The notes: generated by a model not told the origin, from the letters alone. Positions 27,190-36,993 are shown, numbered from the stretch's first letter. The stretch is 64,000 nt of DNA from an uncultured Spirochaetales bacterium (GCA_949288415.1 CASEKE010000045.1:62001-126000), one strand, 5' to 3'. Made by a program: numbers and translations.

Positions 27190-29259
27190 TCAGATGAATG
27201 CGTTTGCCTCGGCAAGACATTCGTTCTGGCTGTCTATAGGAGAGGAGATTGAAGGGACCTTTGAGTATGTTGCATCGCTGTTCAACCTTCTGGCCTTGAC
27301 GTTGTCGCTGAAGATCACATCCAGAAGATGGATTATCCTCTGCCTTATGTCGTTGTCCAATACGGGGCATGCGATCTCGACGCGCTTGTTTATGTTCCTT
27401 GTCATTAGGTCCGCACTTGCTATGTATACCCTTGTATCGGCGCCACGTCCGAACGAATATATGCGTGAGTGCTCGAGAAAACGTCCTACGATGCTTATTA
27501 CGCTGATGTTCTCCGTCGCCCCCGGAACTTTCGGGCAGAGGCAGCAGATTCCGCGCACCACGAGCTGTATCTTCACTCCGGCATTGCTTGCTTCCTCGAG
27601 CTTTTCTATCATGTCCTTGTCCGTCAGGCTGTTCATCTTCGCTCTGATTAATCCGTCCTGACCTTTTTCTATCTCCTTGTCGATCTCTGCCATGAGTCCC
27701 TTTTTGAGGGAATATGGTGCAACAAGCAGTCTCTTGTAGTCGTAGTCGATGTTCTCTATGGCAAGGTTCCTGAAGAATGCAACTCCGTCCTCTCCTATAT
27801 CCCTGTCCGCGGTTATGATATTGAGATCCGTATACTGCCGACTCGTGCTTTCGTTGTAATTTCCGGTTCCTATATGAGTGATGTAGCCGACCTTGCCGTT
27901 CTTTTCTCGTACTATGCTGATGATCTTGCTGTGGACTTTGTAGTCGCCCAGACCGTAGAACACGGTACAGCCGGCTTCGCGGAGCCTTTCTGCGTAGTAC
28001 ATGTTGTTTTCTTCGTCGAACCTTGCGGCAAGTTCCATGACAGCCGTGACCTCCTTGCCGTTCTCGGCGGCCTTGAGGAGAGCATCGACTATTCTCGAAT
28101 GGTCGTTGAGCCTGTATATGGTAATCTTTATATTGGTCACGCTCCTGTCGGTGGCTGCCTGTTCGAGAAGGTTTATCAACGTATCCATGCTGTCGTAGGG
28201 GTAGGAAAGAAATATGTCCTTTTTCTCCACTGCGGAGAGGAGGTTTGCTCCTTGCAGCTTCCGATCCACCGACCCTCTGAATGCCTTGTAGGAAAGTTTG
28301 GCCGCTTCCTCGGGGGAAAGATACTGGCCGAGCTTGAAAAGGAACTTGAAGTCGAAATATGTCTTGGATGTGAATATTCTGTTCTTCTTTATTCCCACCT
28401 GCTTGCCTATGTATGTCCTGATCGCTTCGCTTGCGGTATTTACTTCCAGCCGCACAGGACTTAAGTTCGTCCTTTCTTCCACCTTTGTCTTCATGAACTT
28501 CGAGAAGTCGAAGTTGTATTCGATGTCCGCTTCCTCCATATTCGCTTCGAAATCGGCATTTCTTGTCATTCTTATCAGGGCCTTCTCCTTTACGGTGTAG
28601 CCTGGGAAGGCAGCCTGTCCGAACAGGTACAGCAGATCCTCGGAAAGTATCAGATGGACTTTCTTTCCGCCTGGAATCCGGAAAATCCTGTCTATTGAGG
28701 GGGACAGAGATGCTACGCCGAACATCTGTCTTCCGTTCCTTTCCAGAAGGAGAACCATGTATGTCCTGAGATTCTGGAAGCGTATCAGCGGATGTTTCTG
28801 GTCGAGTACAAGCGGAGAAATCCTTGGAAGCATATACTCATCGAAGTGCTTCTGGCACAGATCTTTCTGCTTCTGCGTAAGCTCGTCGCCTTTGAGTATG
28901 TTTATTCCCTTTTCATAAAGGTCTGTCTTGAGGAAGTTGAACGTATGGTCCGCACTTTTGTAGAGGGAGGGGAAAAGCGCCAGAATGCCTTCGATCTGTT
29001 CGGCAGGTGTCAGCCCCGTCTTGTTTTCCGTCTCGGAAGGGGACTGTCTGTCCGAGTTTTCCAGACTGCCTAGGCGTACCATGGTGAATTCGTCGAGATT
29101 GCTCTTGAAGATGGACAGGAACTTGCAGCGCTCGAGGAGCGGATTCGTAAGATCCATGGCTTGGTCGAGCACTCTGTTGTTGAATTGCAGCCATGAGTAT
29201 TCCCTGTTTATGGCCGCACCTTTTATGAAACGTGCTGCGGTCTTCTCATCCTCTTTCAT
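27190..29259 (-). CDS. ppk1: Polyphosphate kinase 1
   Basis: Reversibly makes polyphosphate from ATP. The 689-aa protein has four PPK1 domains: the N-terminal INREYSWLQFNNRVLDQA, the head domain, and C1/C2 with the autophosphorylated histidine in YKVHSKIISI and the motif THIGTGNYNESTSRQYTDL. A second conserved patch is VRGICCLCPKVPG. The ATG overlaps the ppx stop by 4 nt. It is the third gene of pfk-ppx-ppk1, placing polyphosphate making and degrading enzymes in one transcript. Confidence 0.96.
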   Translation of the reverse strand: MKEDEKTAARFIKGAAINREYSWLQFNNRVLDQAMDLTNPLLERCKFLSIFKSNLDEFTMVRLGSLENSDRQSPSETENKTGLTPAEQIEGILALFPSLYKSADHTFNFLKTDLYEKGINILKGDELTQKQKDLCQKHFDEYMLPRISPLVLDQKHPLIRFQNLRTYMVLLLERNGRQMFGVASLSPSIDRIFRIPGGKKVHLILSEDLLYLFGQAAFPGYTVKEKALIRMTRNADFEANMEEADIEYNFDFSKFMKTKVEERTNLSPVRLEVNTASEAIRTYIGKQVGIKKNRIFTSKTYFDFKFLFKLGQYLSPEEAAKLSYKAFRGSVDRKLQGANLLSAVEKKDIFLSYPYDSMDTLINLLEQAATDRSVTNIKITIYRLNDHSRIVDALLKAAENGKEVTAVMELAARFDEENNMYYAERLREAGCTVFYGLGDYKVHSKIISIVREKNGKVGYITHIGTGNYNESTSRQYTDLNIITADRDIGEDGVAFFRNLAIENIDYDYKRLLVAPYSLKKGLMAEIDKEIEKGQDGLIRAKMNSLTDKDMIEKLEEASNAGVKIQLVVRGICCLCPKVPGATENISVISIVGRFLEHSRIYSFGRGADTRVYIASADLMTRNINKRVEIACPVLDNDIRQRIIHLLDVIFSDNVKARRLNSDATYSKVPSISSPIDSQNECLAEANAFI

Positions 29260-30179
29260 CTGTTGTCATCCTTTCCCTTCTTTTCCATCTGCAGTCTGAA
29301 CCAACCTTCCTTGACTCCGAGGTTGGAGACGGTGATGTTGCTTATTCCGTAGTGCGTCAGCAGGCTTTTCAGAAGAATCGCCGTAGGGAGAATCAGGTGG
29401 AGTTTCTCCGGAGCATTCCTGAGAATCAGCGCGGAGCGTTTCTTTTCGTTCATGAGCACCTTCACGAGCTTCTGGAGCTTTTTGGTCTGCATCAGTCGTT
29501 CATCGGATTTTCCTATTTCGTAATAGTCGCAATAGATCTTGTAGAGAGCATTTGCGTTAGATCCCGCCAGCACTGCATTCTCGTACATTCCGATTGAGGC
29601 CAGATCACGCTCCGAGAGCTTCTTTTCGAGGAACTCCCTGATATCCTTTTCTTCGTCGTCGGAAGGATAGACTTCCTTTACGAATTCGGCGAGTATGGTC
29701 TCGGCTCCGAAATCCAGGCTGACCATGGCTTCCTTGAATGCCTTCTGGTAGTCGCATATCTCGGTGGAGGAGCCTCCTATATCGATGAGTATGGCTTTCT
29801 CCAGTATCTTGTACCGTTCGTTGGCGTAATATGCCGCAAAGGCTTCCTCCCTGCCGGAAAGCGACACCGGATCCAGCCCTGTCCTTTCCTTTATGGCGGC
29901 TTTTACTTCGTCTCTGTTTTCCAGGTTCCTAAGAAGAGTGGTGCTGATAGGGTAGATCTCCTCGACGTTCAGCTTCTCCACTGATTTCATGATGTTCTGG
30001 GCCTCGAGGCATATCTTCTCGATTCCTTTCTCCTTGAGCTTTCCGGAGTGCGTAATATACTCGGAAATTATGCATTGGACATAGGTCTTGAACAGGACTT
30101 CCTGGCTGCCGTCCTCTGCTCCTGCGATCAGCAGGGAGATCGATCCCAGCGAAAAATCTATTATTGCGTATTTCTTCAT
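29256..30179 (-). CDS. ppx: Exopolyphosphatase/pppGpp phosphohydrolase family
   Basis: ASKHA-fold phosphatase of about 307 aa, the core-only length. The N-terminal phosphate loop is AIIDFSLGSISLLIA, and the second is LIDIGGSSTEICDY; GREEAFAAYYA is the family EEA region. It hydrolyses polyphosphate or pppGpp; the sequence does not decide which. The chosen start fits family N-termini. An alternative ATG at 30221 overlaps the pfk stop as ATGA and would add 14 residues encoded by a hairpin sequence. Coupled to ppk1 by another ATGA. Confidence 0.88.
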   Translation of the reverse strand: MKKYAIIDFSLGSISLLIAGAEDGSQEVLFKTYVQCIISEYITHSGKLKEKGIEKICLEAQNIMKSVEKLNVEEIYPISTTLLRNLENRDEVKAAIKERTGLDPVSLSGREEAFAAYYANERYKILEKAILIDIGGSSTEICDYQKAFKEAMVSLDFGAETILAEFVKEVYPSDDEEKDIREFLEKKLSERDLASIGMYENAVLAGSNANALYKIYCDYYEIGKSDERLMQTKKLQKLVKVLMNEKKRSALILRNAPEKLHLILPTAILLKSLLTHYGISNITVSNLGVKEGWFRLQMEKKGKDDNR

Positions 30180-30189
30180 CTCAATCGAT

Positions 30190-30207
30190 CCGCCTCTGGA
30201 GAGGCGG
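30190..30207 (-). other. Hairpin before ppx start
   Basis: CCGCCTCT and AGAGGCGG form a perfect 8-bp stem separated by only two bases. Its 3' arm holds the only Shine-Dalgarno-like GAGG before the ATG at 30179. Confidence 0.55.
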
Positions 30208-30217
30208 AAATCACCTC

Positions 30218-31306
30218 TCATCTGAGTCCTTTGAATTTTACTCCGTCACCGAACGTGATTCCGATGGACTTCGCCACCTCGATCATCTGATGATCCTCTG
30301 GCACGTATTTTGTCTTTCCTGCGATTGCCTGCAGGTTGTTGTACGATATCTGGTTGTTCTTCATCGCTACAGTAGTGCCGAAATTGCCATCTTGGACGAG
30401 CTTCCCTGCGAACGATCCCATTTCTGTGGAGAGTAGCCTGTCGTACGGCGATGGATTTCCTCCTCTCTGCAGATGTCCAGGAACGACGATCCTTGTCTCT
30501 ACATCGGCATTTTCCGCGATATAGGAAGCAAGCTTTTTCGTGCATGTCGCTTCCCCGCCTCTGCTCTCGAGCCTTTCCGATTTTTTCATCTTGCTTTCGT
30601 CCTTCGTCATGGCTCCTTCCGCTATTGCGATGATGTTGAAGCTCTTTCCTTGGTCTATCCTGTGGCGGATCGTCTTTACCACCTCGTTCGGATCGAACGG
30701 TATTTCGGGAATCAGCACTATGTCTGCACCGCCGGCTATTCCGGAATACAGTGTAAGCCAGCCGACCTTGTTGCCCATTATCTCGATGAGCATCGTCCTT
30801 CCATGGCTTGCCGCGGTGGTATGTATGCGGTCGATGCATTCCGTTGCGATGTCGACGGCACTGTGGAAGCCGAATGTCACTTCGGTGCCGAATATGTCGT
30901 TGTCGATGGTCTTCGGAAGACCTATGACATTGAGTCCTTCGCTTGCGAGAAGCGCCGCTGTCTTGTGTGTCCCGGCTCCTCCGAGCGTGACGAGAAGATC
31001 GAGCCCAAGCTTCTTGTAGTTCTTCTTCATCTGGTCGAGTCTGCTCTGGCCGTTCTGCTCTTCGACCGTCATCATCTTGAACGGTTGCCTGGATGTACCG
31101 AGTATCGTTCCGCCGACATTCAGGATTCCGGAGAAATCCGATTCTTTGAGCGGTTTTGCCTCGCCTGTAATCAAACCGCCATAGCCGTCTGAAATACCGA
31201 TGATCTCTGTCTTCGGCACATTCTCGTAGATGTACTTTGCGAAACCTCTGATTACGGCATTGAGGCCCGGGCAGTCGCCACCGCTGGTAAGAATTCCAAT
31301 CTTCAT
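30218..31306 (-). CDS. pfkA: 6-phosphofructokinase (variant nucleotide/PPi loop)
   Basis: Phosphorylates fructose 6-phosphate. The 362-aa protein starts MKIGILTSGGDCPGLNAVIRG after AAAGGAG. The catalytic motif PKTIDNDI and effector/substrate regions HGRTMLIEIMGN and GHLQRGG are present. The loop usually GGDG or GGDD reads GGAGTHKTA, so the metal-binding Asp is Ala. The Lys before TIDND is common to PPi-dependent and some ATP-dependent enzymes. The phosphoryl donor (ATP or PPi) is therefore open. First gene of the operon with ppx and ppk1. Confidence 0.9.
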   Translation of the reverse strand: MKIGILTSGGDCPGLNAVIRGFAKYIYENVPKTEIIGISDGYGGLITGEAKPLKESDFSGILNVGGTILGTSRQPFKMMTVEEQNGQSRLDQMKKNYKKLGLDLLVTLGGAGTHKTAALLASEGLNVIGLPKTIDNDIFGTEVTFGFHSAVDIATECIDRIHTTAASHGRTMLIEIMGNKVGWLTLYSGIAGGADIVLIPEIPFDPNEVVKTIRHRIDQGKSFNIIAIAEGAMTKDESKMKKSERLESRGGEATCTKKLASYIAENADVETRIVVPGHLQRGGNPSPYDRLLSTEMGSFAGKLVQDGNFGTTVAMKNNQISYNNLQAIAGKTKYVPEDHQMIEVAKSIGITFGDGVKFKGLR

Positions 31307-31385
31307 GTCAACTCTCCTTTTTTGTGATAGTCTGATTATATCAGACAAAAGCCGGCGCTGTGGCGGATTTTGTTGTCGGAACACA

Positions 31386-31421
31386 CGAAAAAAACCGGTC
31401 CTGCAAACCGTGGCGGACCGA
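31386..31421 (-). terminator. Terminator after the symporter operon
   Basis: On the minus strand CGGTCC and GGACCG pair with a 13-nt loop and seven T follow. It separates the membrane-protein operon from pfkA downstream. Confidence 0.75.
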
Positions 31422-31472
31422 TTGTCTCATTTTTATGTAAAGTCCGTATGAACTCCGTGTTATCTTTTTTTG

Positions 31473-32237
31473 TCAGAATGCATCCTTGCTTGTCGTGATA
31501 AGAAGTATCGAGCTGAAGATGAACAGCACCGTACAGGTGATTGTCACCGCATTCGATGTTTCGGAGAATATCCCGAAGTTTCCGATGATCATTATTATGA
31601 AAGTGATCGAGCGTCTGATGTTGTGTGCGACCTTGTCGTTTATTGCCGCTACTACGTAGGTGACTATTGCGGCAAGGTTGACGAGGATGGCCGCGAAAGT
31701 GAAATAGACGTCGTAGTCGGATCCGAAGCCGTATACGGCCGACTGCAAGGTCGAGGAAGATGGAGCCATAATCGACAGCACAAGAGCCGCGAACAGACTT
31801 GTGGCTATGAAGGAACCAAGCTGGGTGATGTTGCTGCCCAAGTAGAGCAGGGATGTGAAAATGAACATCACCGAGCAGCTTAGGAAAAAGAATCTTATCA
31901 GGACGTTCGTAGTGACCGGATCGAAGATGAGAATGCCTGTCTCGACGAAATACTTCGGCAGGATTATCACGCACTCCAACGTCAGGAACAGGAAGAGAAG
32001 GGGAAGCAGTTCCCCTTCCGGCGTATGGCTCCTATGCTTTATCCTGAGCACTATGTGCGTCACGAGCGAGAAGACTATCACAATGAGATAGCTTATCGCC
32101 GACACCGTCGTGCTTAGTTCCTTTACGATCCGTCCATTGATTCTCATCGAGATCAACGTGTGGATTATGAGGGATGCGATGATCAGAGCCAGCAACCCCT
32201 GTAGGAACAGAAGTACTCTCGAATATCCTTTTCCCAT
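31473..32237 (-). CDS. Polytopic membrane protein, unknown
   Basis: 254 aa with about seven hydrophobic segments (for example LLFLQGLLALIIASLIIHTL, YLIVIVFSLVTHIVL and FIIMIIGNFGIF). No catalytic motif or known family recognised. The topology resembles seven-helix sensor modules more than a transporter, but that is only a shape argument. It starts 8 bp after the symporter stop with a weak GAGA site, so it is co-transcribed with it. Confidence 0.7.
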   Translation of the reverse strand: MGKGYSRVLLFLQGLLALIIASLIIHTLISMRINGRIVKELSTTVSAISYLIVIVFSLVTHIVLRIKHRSHTPEGELLPLLFLFLTLECVIILPKYFVETGILIFDPVTTNVLIRFFFLSCSVMFIFTSLLYLGSNITQLGSFIATSLFAALVLSIMAPSSSTLQSAVYGFGSDYDVYFTFAAILVNLAAIVTYVVAAINDKVAHNIRRSITFIIMIIGNFGIFSETSNAVTITCTVLFIFSSILLITTSKDAF

Positions 32238-32245
32238 CTTCTATC

Positions 32246-33490
32246 TCAAATCTGATCCTGATATGGAGTCTCGATGTCCGTGTCCACTGCGAATCCTGTG
32301 ATCTTGCATCCGAGTGCCATGATCGCAGCATCGAGCATCGATGCGACGCCGTTGAGCAGCGGAACCAGTGCGATCGCCGCAACTTCCGCTCCGTATAGCT
32401 CTATTCCGAGAAGCTTGAGAATGAAGTATATGGCGAGAACGACCTCGTAGCCGAGAGCCATGAAGGATGTGAACGATACGAGGAATGCGGAGAGGGCGAC
32501 GAGGATAACGATCGAGGATGAGATGTTTCCTGTCAGCGCGTAGATCAGAGAGAGCGTAGCTACGGTCGATATGGATGCTGTTCCGCCACGTCCTATGAGG
32601 GCGAAGAATGGACTGGCTGTCGCGCCTATCCTTTTCTGGATTCCGAGGTTGTGCCTTGCGATCGTCACATTCATCGGCATGGAGAAGAGTATGTTGCCTG
32701 TCGTGAGAGCGGCAAACAGAGGGGCTATGGAGCGGTAGATCGCACTGTACGGATTTTTCTTGAATCTGGTTGCGATCGCATAGAGAAGCGGAAGTGCCCC
32801 GAGCAGCATCGCAAGTGCGATCAGAACGATCTCAAGGAAGAAGATCGGTGCTGCCTGCATGGTCTTCTCCTGATATAGCTTCATGAAGAAATCCGCCGAG
32901 GTGAAGAACACCAGGATGAAGCCGTATACCGTATAGAATCTGGATATGCGGAACATCACCTCGCTGAAGCTGTTCATCACTGCGTATGCAGGACGGATGG
33001 TATCGGCATTCGGTTTCATCGAGTATCCGAATATCCATGCCACTATCACCAGAGGAAGTATAAGATTGGAAGAGATTACTGCTGTATAGAACGGGTTGAC
33101 CGGCTGAAGCGAGGATGCCAACGAGCTCGTGGCCATCTGGCTGAGGTAGGGGACGAGCTGGTTGGAATTTCCTGCCGATGAAGAAACGGGGAAGGCGATC
33201 GGGTAGATGGAGAAAAGAAATCCGGCGACGATCGGCATCAGAAGCGATGTGAAAACGGCCCAGAGCAGTATGCCCTGTGCAGCCTTTCCTCCTATCTTGT
33301 CCTTTCTGAGCGATGCGATTCCGCTTGTGAAAGAAAATACGATGAGGGGTATTGTCACGAAAACTCCTAGGCTCATGATGTAACCCGCTACGGATGAAAC
33401 GACATTGGTCGCTGCCGCCATATCGCCGAATAGCAGTGCCGTTGCAAGTCCGAAGAGAAGAGCGGCAAGGTAGGTAATCCAGGTCTTCAT
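32246..33490 (-). CDS. Sodium:dicarboxylate symporter family protein
   Basis: Inner-membrane SLC1/DAACS-type secondary transporter of 414 aa with about eight helices and two re-entrant loops. Visible hallmarks are VFVTIPLIVFSFTSGIASL in the N-terminal half and FFALIGRGGTASISTVATLS, which corresponds to the serine-rich re-entrant loop. The substrate is a dicarboxylate or amino acid, not decidable here. A TCCGCC-GTAA-GGCGGA hairpin overlaps its ribosome site. Operon with a membrane protein of unknown function. Confidence 0.85.
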   Translation of the reverse strand: MKTWITYLAALLFGLATALLFGDMAAATNVVSSVAGYIMSLGVFVTIPLIVFSFTSGIASLRKDKIGGKAAQGILLWAVFTSLLMPIVAGFLFSIYPIAFPVSSSAGNSNQLVPYLSQMATSSLASSLQPVNPFYTAVISSNLILPLVIVAWIFGYSMKPNADTIRPAYAVMNSFSEVMFRISRFYTVYGFILVFFTSADFFMKLYQEKTMQAAPIFFLEIVLIALAMLLGALPLLYAIATRFKKNPYSAIYRSIAPLFAALTTGNILFSMPMNVTIARHNLGIQKRIGATASPFFALIGRGGTASISTVATLSLIYALTGNISSSIVILVALSAFLVSFTSFMALGYEVVLAIYFILKLLGIELYGAEVAAIALVPLLNGVASMLDAAIMALGCKITGFAVDTDIETPYQDQI

Positions 33491-33501
33491 AGTGCATTTC
33501 C

Positions 33502-33517
33502 TCCGCCTTACGGCGGA
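33502..33517 (-). other. Hairpin covering the symporter ribosome site
   Basis: On the minus strand TCCGCC-GTAA-GGCGGA forms a 6-bp stem with a GTAA loop. Its 3' arm merges with the GGAGGA ribosome site of the symporter gene. Confidence 0.55.
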
Positions 33518-33642
33518 ACTCCTTATTTTAATAAAGCCGGGAAGAACAGGCTTGGTTACAGCCGCCCTTCCTTGCTTGCATCGATCGAGTCGAAGAAAGC
33601 TTACTGCTTAGGTTAAATCACAATAGGAAGTTAGTCAAACTC

Positions 33643-36600
33643 CTACTTGAGAAGCTCCTTCAGTCTGTACTTGCTTCCTATCTCCTTCTCGAGAAGCTCC
33701 TTGACATACTTGTCCGCGTCGAATCCCTTGTTTTCGTATCTGATCGCAATCGATAGTGCGGAGAGAAGAATGATCATCTGGACCTTCTCCTTGTTGTACC
33801 ATGTGATCTCCTCGTACTCATTGAGTCCTGCGAAATCCCTTATTCCTTCATCTTTGAAGAGCTTTGCGAGAATCTTCGAGCTGTCGTCGAGATCCTTCTT
33901 GTCGACCATGTTGCGCGCATTGAGGAAGATCGCCGCCGCATGGCATATGAGTCTTGCGTTGTTCTCGTCGAGTCCGAGCTTCTTTTCCTCTTCCTCGAAG
34001 AAAAACGAAAGCGGAAGATTGTCGGCCTTCTCCATCGCTTCGAGAATCGTGTCTCTCGTGGTGAATGGCTTGAGGGCAAGGGAGATTGCCATCATCAGAG
34101 GCAGCGATTTCTCGAAACCTGCCCAGCTGTTGAACGCATCCGCGGTTTCCTTCTTGAAGAGGTGGGACAGCATCTTGACGTCTCCGACCATCTTCTTCGC
34201 ATCTACGTCGTCGAGATCTCCCAGAATGTCCTTGGCAACGTCGTCGAGGTTCTCGTAGATCTCCGGCAGTTTCGAATAGATCTCGGCAAGCTGGAGAAGC
34301 AGCGTTCTCTCTACGATCGTGCTTCCTTTTCCTGCAGTCAGCTCGGCCAGACCGTCGAGAAGCTTGCGGCTCCTGAGCGGTTCGTATAGGGCGAAGAGAT
34401 TCTTGAGCCTTATCATCAGGATAGCAATCCTGAGGTTCCTGTGACCTCTTTCTCCGTATTCCTTCCAGAGGATTTCATACGATCCGTCCGTGTCCTCGAC
34501 TTCGCGTATGTTCCAGTAGACCTTCGATTCATAACCGTTGAGAGCAAAGTTGAGTCCTTCCTCATAAAGCTTCATCGATGGCCTTATATATGTAAGTCCA
34601 TCGGAGAAGCATTCCATTATCGCGTACTTCCGTCCTTTGAACGAGAGTCCGAGGTTTTCCGCAAGCTGGACGCGCACGGTGCTCTTCTCGTCTCCTTTTT
34701 TCTTGAGTTTCTCGCAGGAAACCTTGATGTTGCCCCATACCCTTTCGTAGCGGTTGTTGTACAGGACGAGAGTCCTCTCGTTTCCGCTTCCGTTGACATA
34801 GGCGAACACGCTTTCCTCTACGTTGCCGTTGTTGTAGCAGTCGTATAGGTTGAAATGGTCGACGTTCGAGAAGAGATATCTTCTTCTGAACAGAGGGAAT
34901 ATTCTCTTGTAGTGCTGGTCGATGAGCCATCCGTTCGGAGTTTCGTTCCAGTAGGCTCTCTTGTATTCCATTCCGTACTTTTCCCGGAAGCCCTCTATCT
35001 GGCCATGTCCGATCATAGGCAATCCGGGCAGGGTTGCGAGGAGCGTGCATACTCCGAAGTATCTGTCACCGTCGCCGAACTGGGCTATTGCCGTCTCTTC
35101 GTCAGGGTTGTTCATGAAGTTTACGTATCTCTTGAGGATTTCCGGTTCGAATATCAAGGTGTTCTTGATTCCGAGCCTGTACTTCTGGTTTTCCTGGTTC
35201 TTGAGCATGTTCATGAATGCCGAGTTGTATACCCTGTGCATTCCGAGAGTCCTTACAAAGTAGCCTTCCATCATCCAGAAGGCTTCCGCAAGAAGGAGTG
35301 TGTCCGGTACTTCGATGGCGATCCTGTCGACTACTTCACGCCAGAATTCGTTCGGTATTCTTCTGTTGAATTCCTTGTCAGACATTGCGTGGACCGCGCG
35401 TCCGGCTATGTCTCCGGCGCTTCCGGGTTTAGGATACCATAGCCTCTGGATATGGCGTTTCGCAAGTGTCATGGCAGCGTCGAATCTGATGATCTGGAAG
35501 TTCTTGGCCACATGGATGATTTTCTGGATTACGGCTTCTCTGGTCTCGGGATTGAGGTAATCGAGCTGGGCAGTGTCGTTCCAGGGCATCGTCGTTCCAT
35601 CGTTTCCATGGAATACGTATCTTATCTGACCGGTTCTCTTGTCGGTCAGCCTGAATGTCACGGCCGCATCGGTCCTGTCGAAGTAATGGTCCTCGAGCTT
35701 GACCTCATAGTTCGGATCTCTGGAAAGATCGGGGCCGTTGTACGTATACGACGGGAAAGGAGGCCAGTCCTGGCTGATGAAGTAGTCGGGGTGCTCGTAT
35801 ACCCAGTTACCGTCGATTCCGGTATGGTTCGGCACCATGTCGGAAGCAAGGCGGATTCCCCTTGCATTGCATCGCTGTCTGAGATTTTCCAGTGCCGCCC
35901 ATCCTCCGATCGCCTCTGCTATGTCATAATCCCTTAACGAGTATGCACTTGCCTCCGCATCGGGGTTGCCGCACAGGTTCTTGATGGTCTTGCTGGCAGT
36001 GCTCCTTTCCCATAGTCCGATGAGCCAGAGCGCGGTGAAACCTCTTTCCTTGAGAAGATCTAGCTCTCTGTCCGGAATCTGGTCGAGCGTCCGTATCTCC
36101 TTTCCGTATTCCTTGGAAAGCTGGTCCAGCCATACGAGAGTGCACTTTGCCATCATTACTACGCGCGGCATCCAGTTGGAGTCGTCGCTGAAGGCTTCAT
36201 ATTCGTATGCTTCGCCGGAGTAGTCGGTGACGGGCATCGGACCGGGTGCGCCTCCGGGTGTTCCTCTGTCCTTCTCTTCCTCCCTGATGTAGTCCAGCGA
36301 AAGCTGGAGAAGTTCGATCAGTTCGGCCGGAAGCATGTATGCCCATTCTTTCATGATGTAGCGTATCTGTTCCTGGAGGGAGTCCGGGTACAGTCTTGCC
36401 GGTTTTGTCAGGAAGGTGAAGATATCCTCGTCTTCAAGAGCCTTGCCGTTCCTGGATTCGTCCTTGATGTACGAGGACAGTATGCTAGAAAGGGCCATGA
36501 AGGAGGAAGGGATTTCGAATCCTTCCGGAAGGATGAACGGCTTCGATGCCTTGACCAGAGCCGGGTTGTTCAGCATTACCTGATATACGAAGAAGCCTCT

Positions 36601-36993
36601 TGCGGTCTCGGTGTCCCGATATAGCCCTTCGGCTTTCTCGCTGTCAAGAAGCGGGGAAGGGTAGTTGTCGCCGTAGTACGACAGTGCCCTTTTGAGCTCG
36701 TCGTTCGCATTCACCGCCTGGATTCTGCGGGAGAAGAAGTCGAGATGTCCGCTTTTCATGCATGCTGTCAGTACGGTCTGGTACAGCAGATGCAGAACGG
36801 CAGTGGCGTTGAGCTTGCTTGCGGAGACGAAGTCGCTTCTGCCTTCGTTCCTGACTTTTTCGTTATATCGATAGGAGACGGTCAGCGCCTCTCTGTATAG
36901 CTGTGAAAGATCTTCATCCGTGGTGAATACCGGTTCTTGCAATTGCAGATCGAGCCTCGTAGCTTTTGCAATACGGAAATCCCGCTTTTCCAT
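33643..36993 (-). CDS. Large GH13 alpha-amylase family protein
   Basis: 1116 aa, far longer than ordinary amylases (450-700). A predominantly helical N-terminal region (~290 aa) precedes the GH13 barrel. Visible GH13 regions: I DMVPNHTGID, II IIRFDAAMT (nucleophile Asp), III LLLAEAFWMMEG (acid/base Glu), IV FMNNPDEETA (transition-state Asp). The last ~250 residues are helical with no known domain. No signal peptide, so cytoplasmic: an alpha-glucan or maltodextrin enzyme, perhaps a transferase. The exact reaction is unknown. The ATG at 36993 follows AGGAGG. Confidence 0.88.
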   Translation of the reverse strand: MEKRDFRIAKATRLDLQLQEPVFTTDEDLSQLYREALTVSYRYNEKVRNEGRSDFVSASKLNATAVLHLLYQTVLTACMKSGHLDFFSRRIQAVNANDELKRALSYYGDNYPSPLLDSEKAEGLYRDTETARGFFVYQVMLNNPALVKASKPFILPEGFEIPSSFMALSSILSSYIKDESRNGKALEDEDIFTFLTKPARLYPDSLQEQIRYIMKEWAYMLPAELIELLQLSLDYIREEEKDRGTPGGAPGPMPVTDYSGEAYEYEAFSDDSNWMPRVVMMAKCTLVWLDQLSKEYGKEIRTLDQIPDRELDLLKERGFTALWLIGLWERSTASKTIKNLCGNPDAEASAYSLRDYDIAEAIGGWAALENLRQRCNARGIRLASDMVPNHTGIDGNWVYEHPDYFISQDWPPFPSYTYNGPDLSRDPNYEVKLEDHYFDRTDAAVTFRLTDKRTGQIRYVFHGNDGTTMPWNDTAQLDYLNPETREAVIQKIIHVAKNFQIIRFDAAMTLAKRHIQRLWYPKPGSAGDIAGRAVHAMSDKEFNRRIPNEFWREVVDRIAIEVPDTLLLAEAFWMMEGYFVRTLGMHRVYNSAFMNMLKNQENQKYRLGIKNTLIFEPEILKRYVNFMNNPDEETAIAQFGDGDRYFGVCTLLATLPGLPMIGHGQIEGFREKYGMEYKRAYWNETPNGWLIDQHYKRIFPLFRRRYLFSNVDHFNLYDCYNNGNVEESVFAYVNGSGNERTLVLYNNRYERVWGNIKVSCEKLKKKGDEKSTVRVQLAENLGLSFKGRKYAIMECFSDGLTYIRPSMKLYEEGLNFALNGYESKVYWNIREVEDTDGSYEILWKEYGERGHRNLRIAILMIRLKNLFALYEPLRSRKLLDGLAELTAGKGSTIVERTLLLQLAEIYSKLPEIYENLDDVAKDILGDLDDVDAKKMVGDVKMLSHLFKKETADAFNSWAGFEKSLPLMMAISLALKPFTTRDTILEAMEKADNLPLSFFFEEEEKKLGLDENNARLICHAAAIFLNARNMVDKKDLDDSSKILAKLFKDEGIRDFAGLNEYEEITWYNKEKVQMIILLSALSIAIRYENKGFDADKYVKELLEKEIGSKYRLKELLK

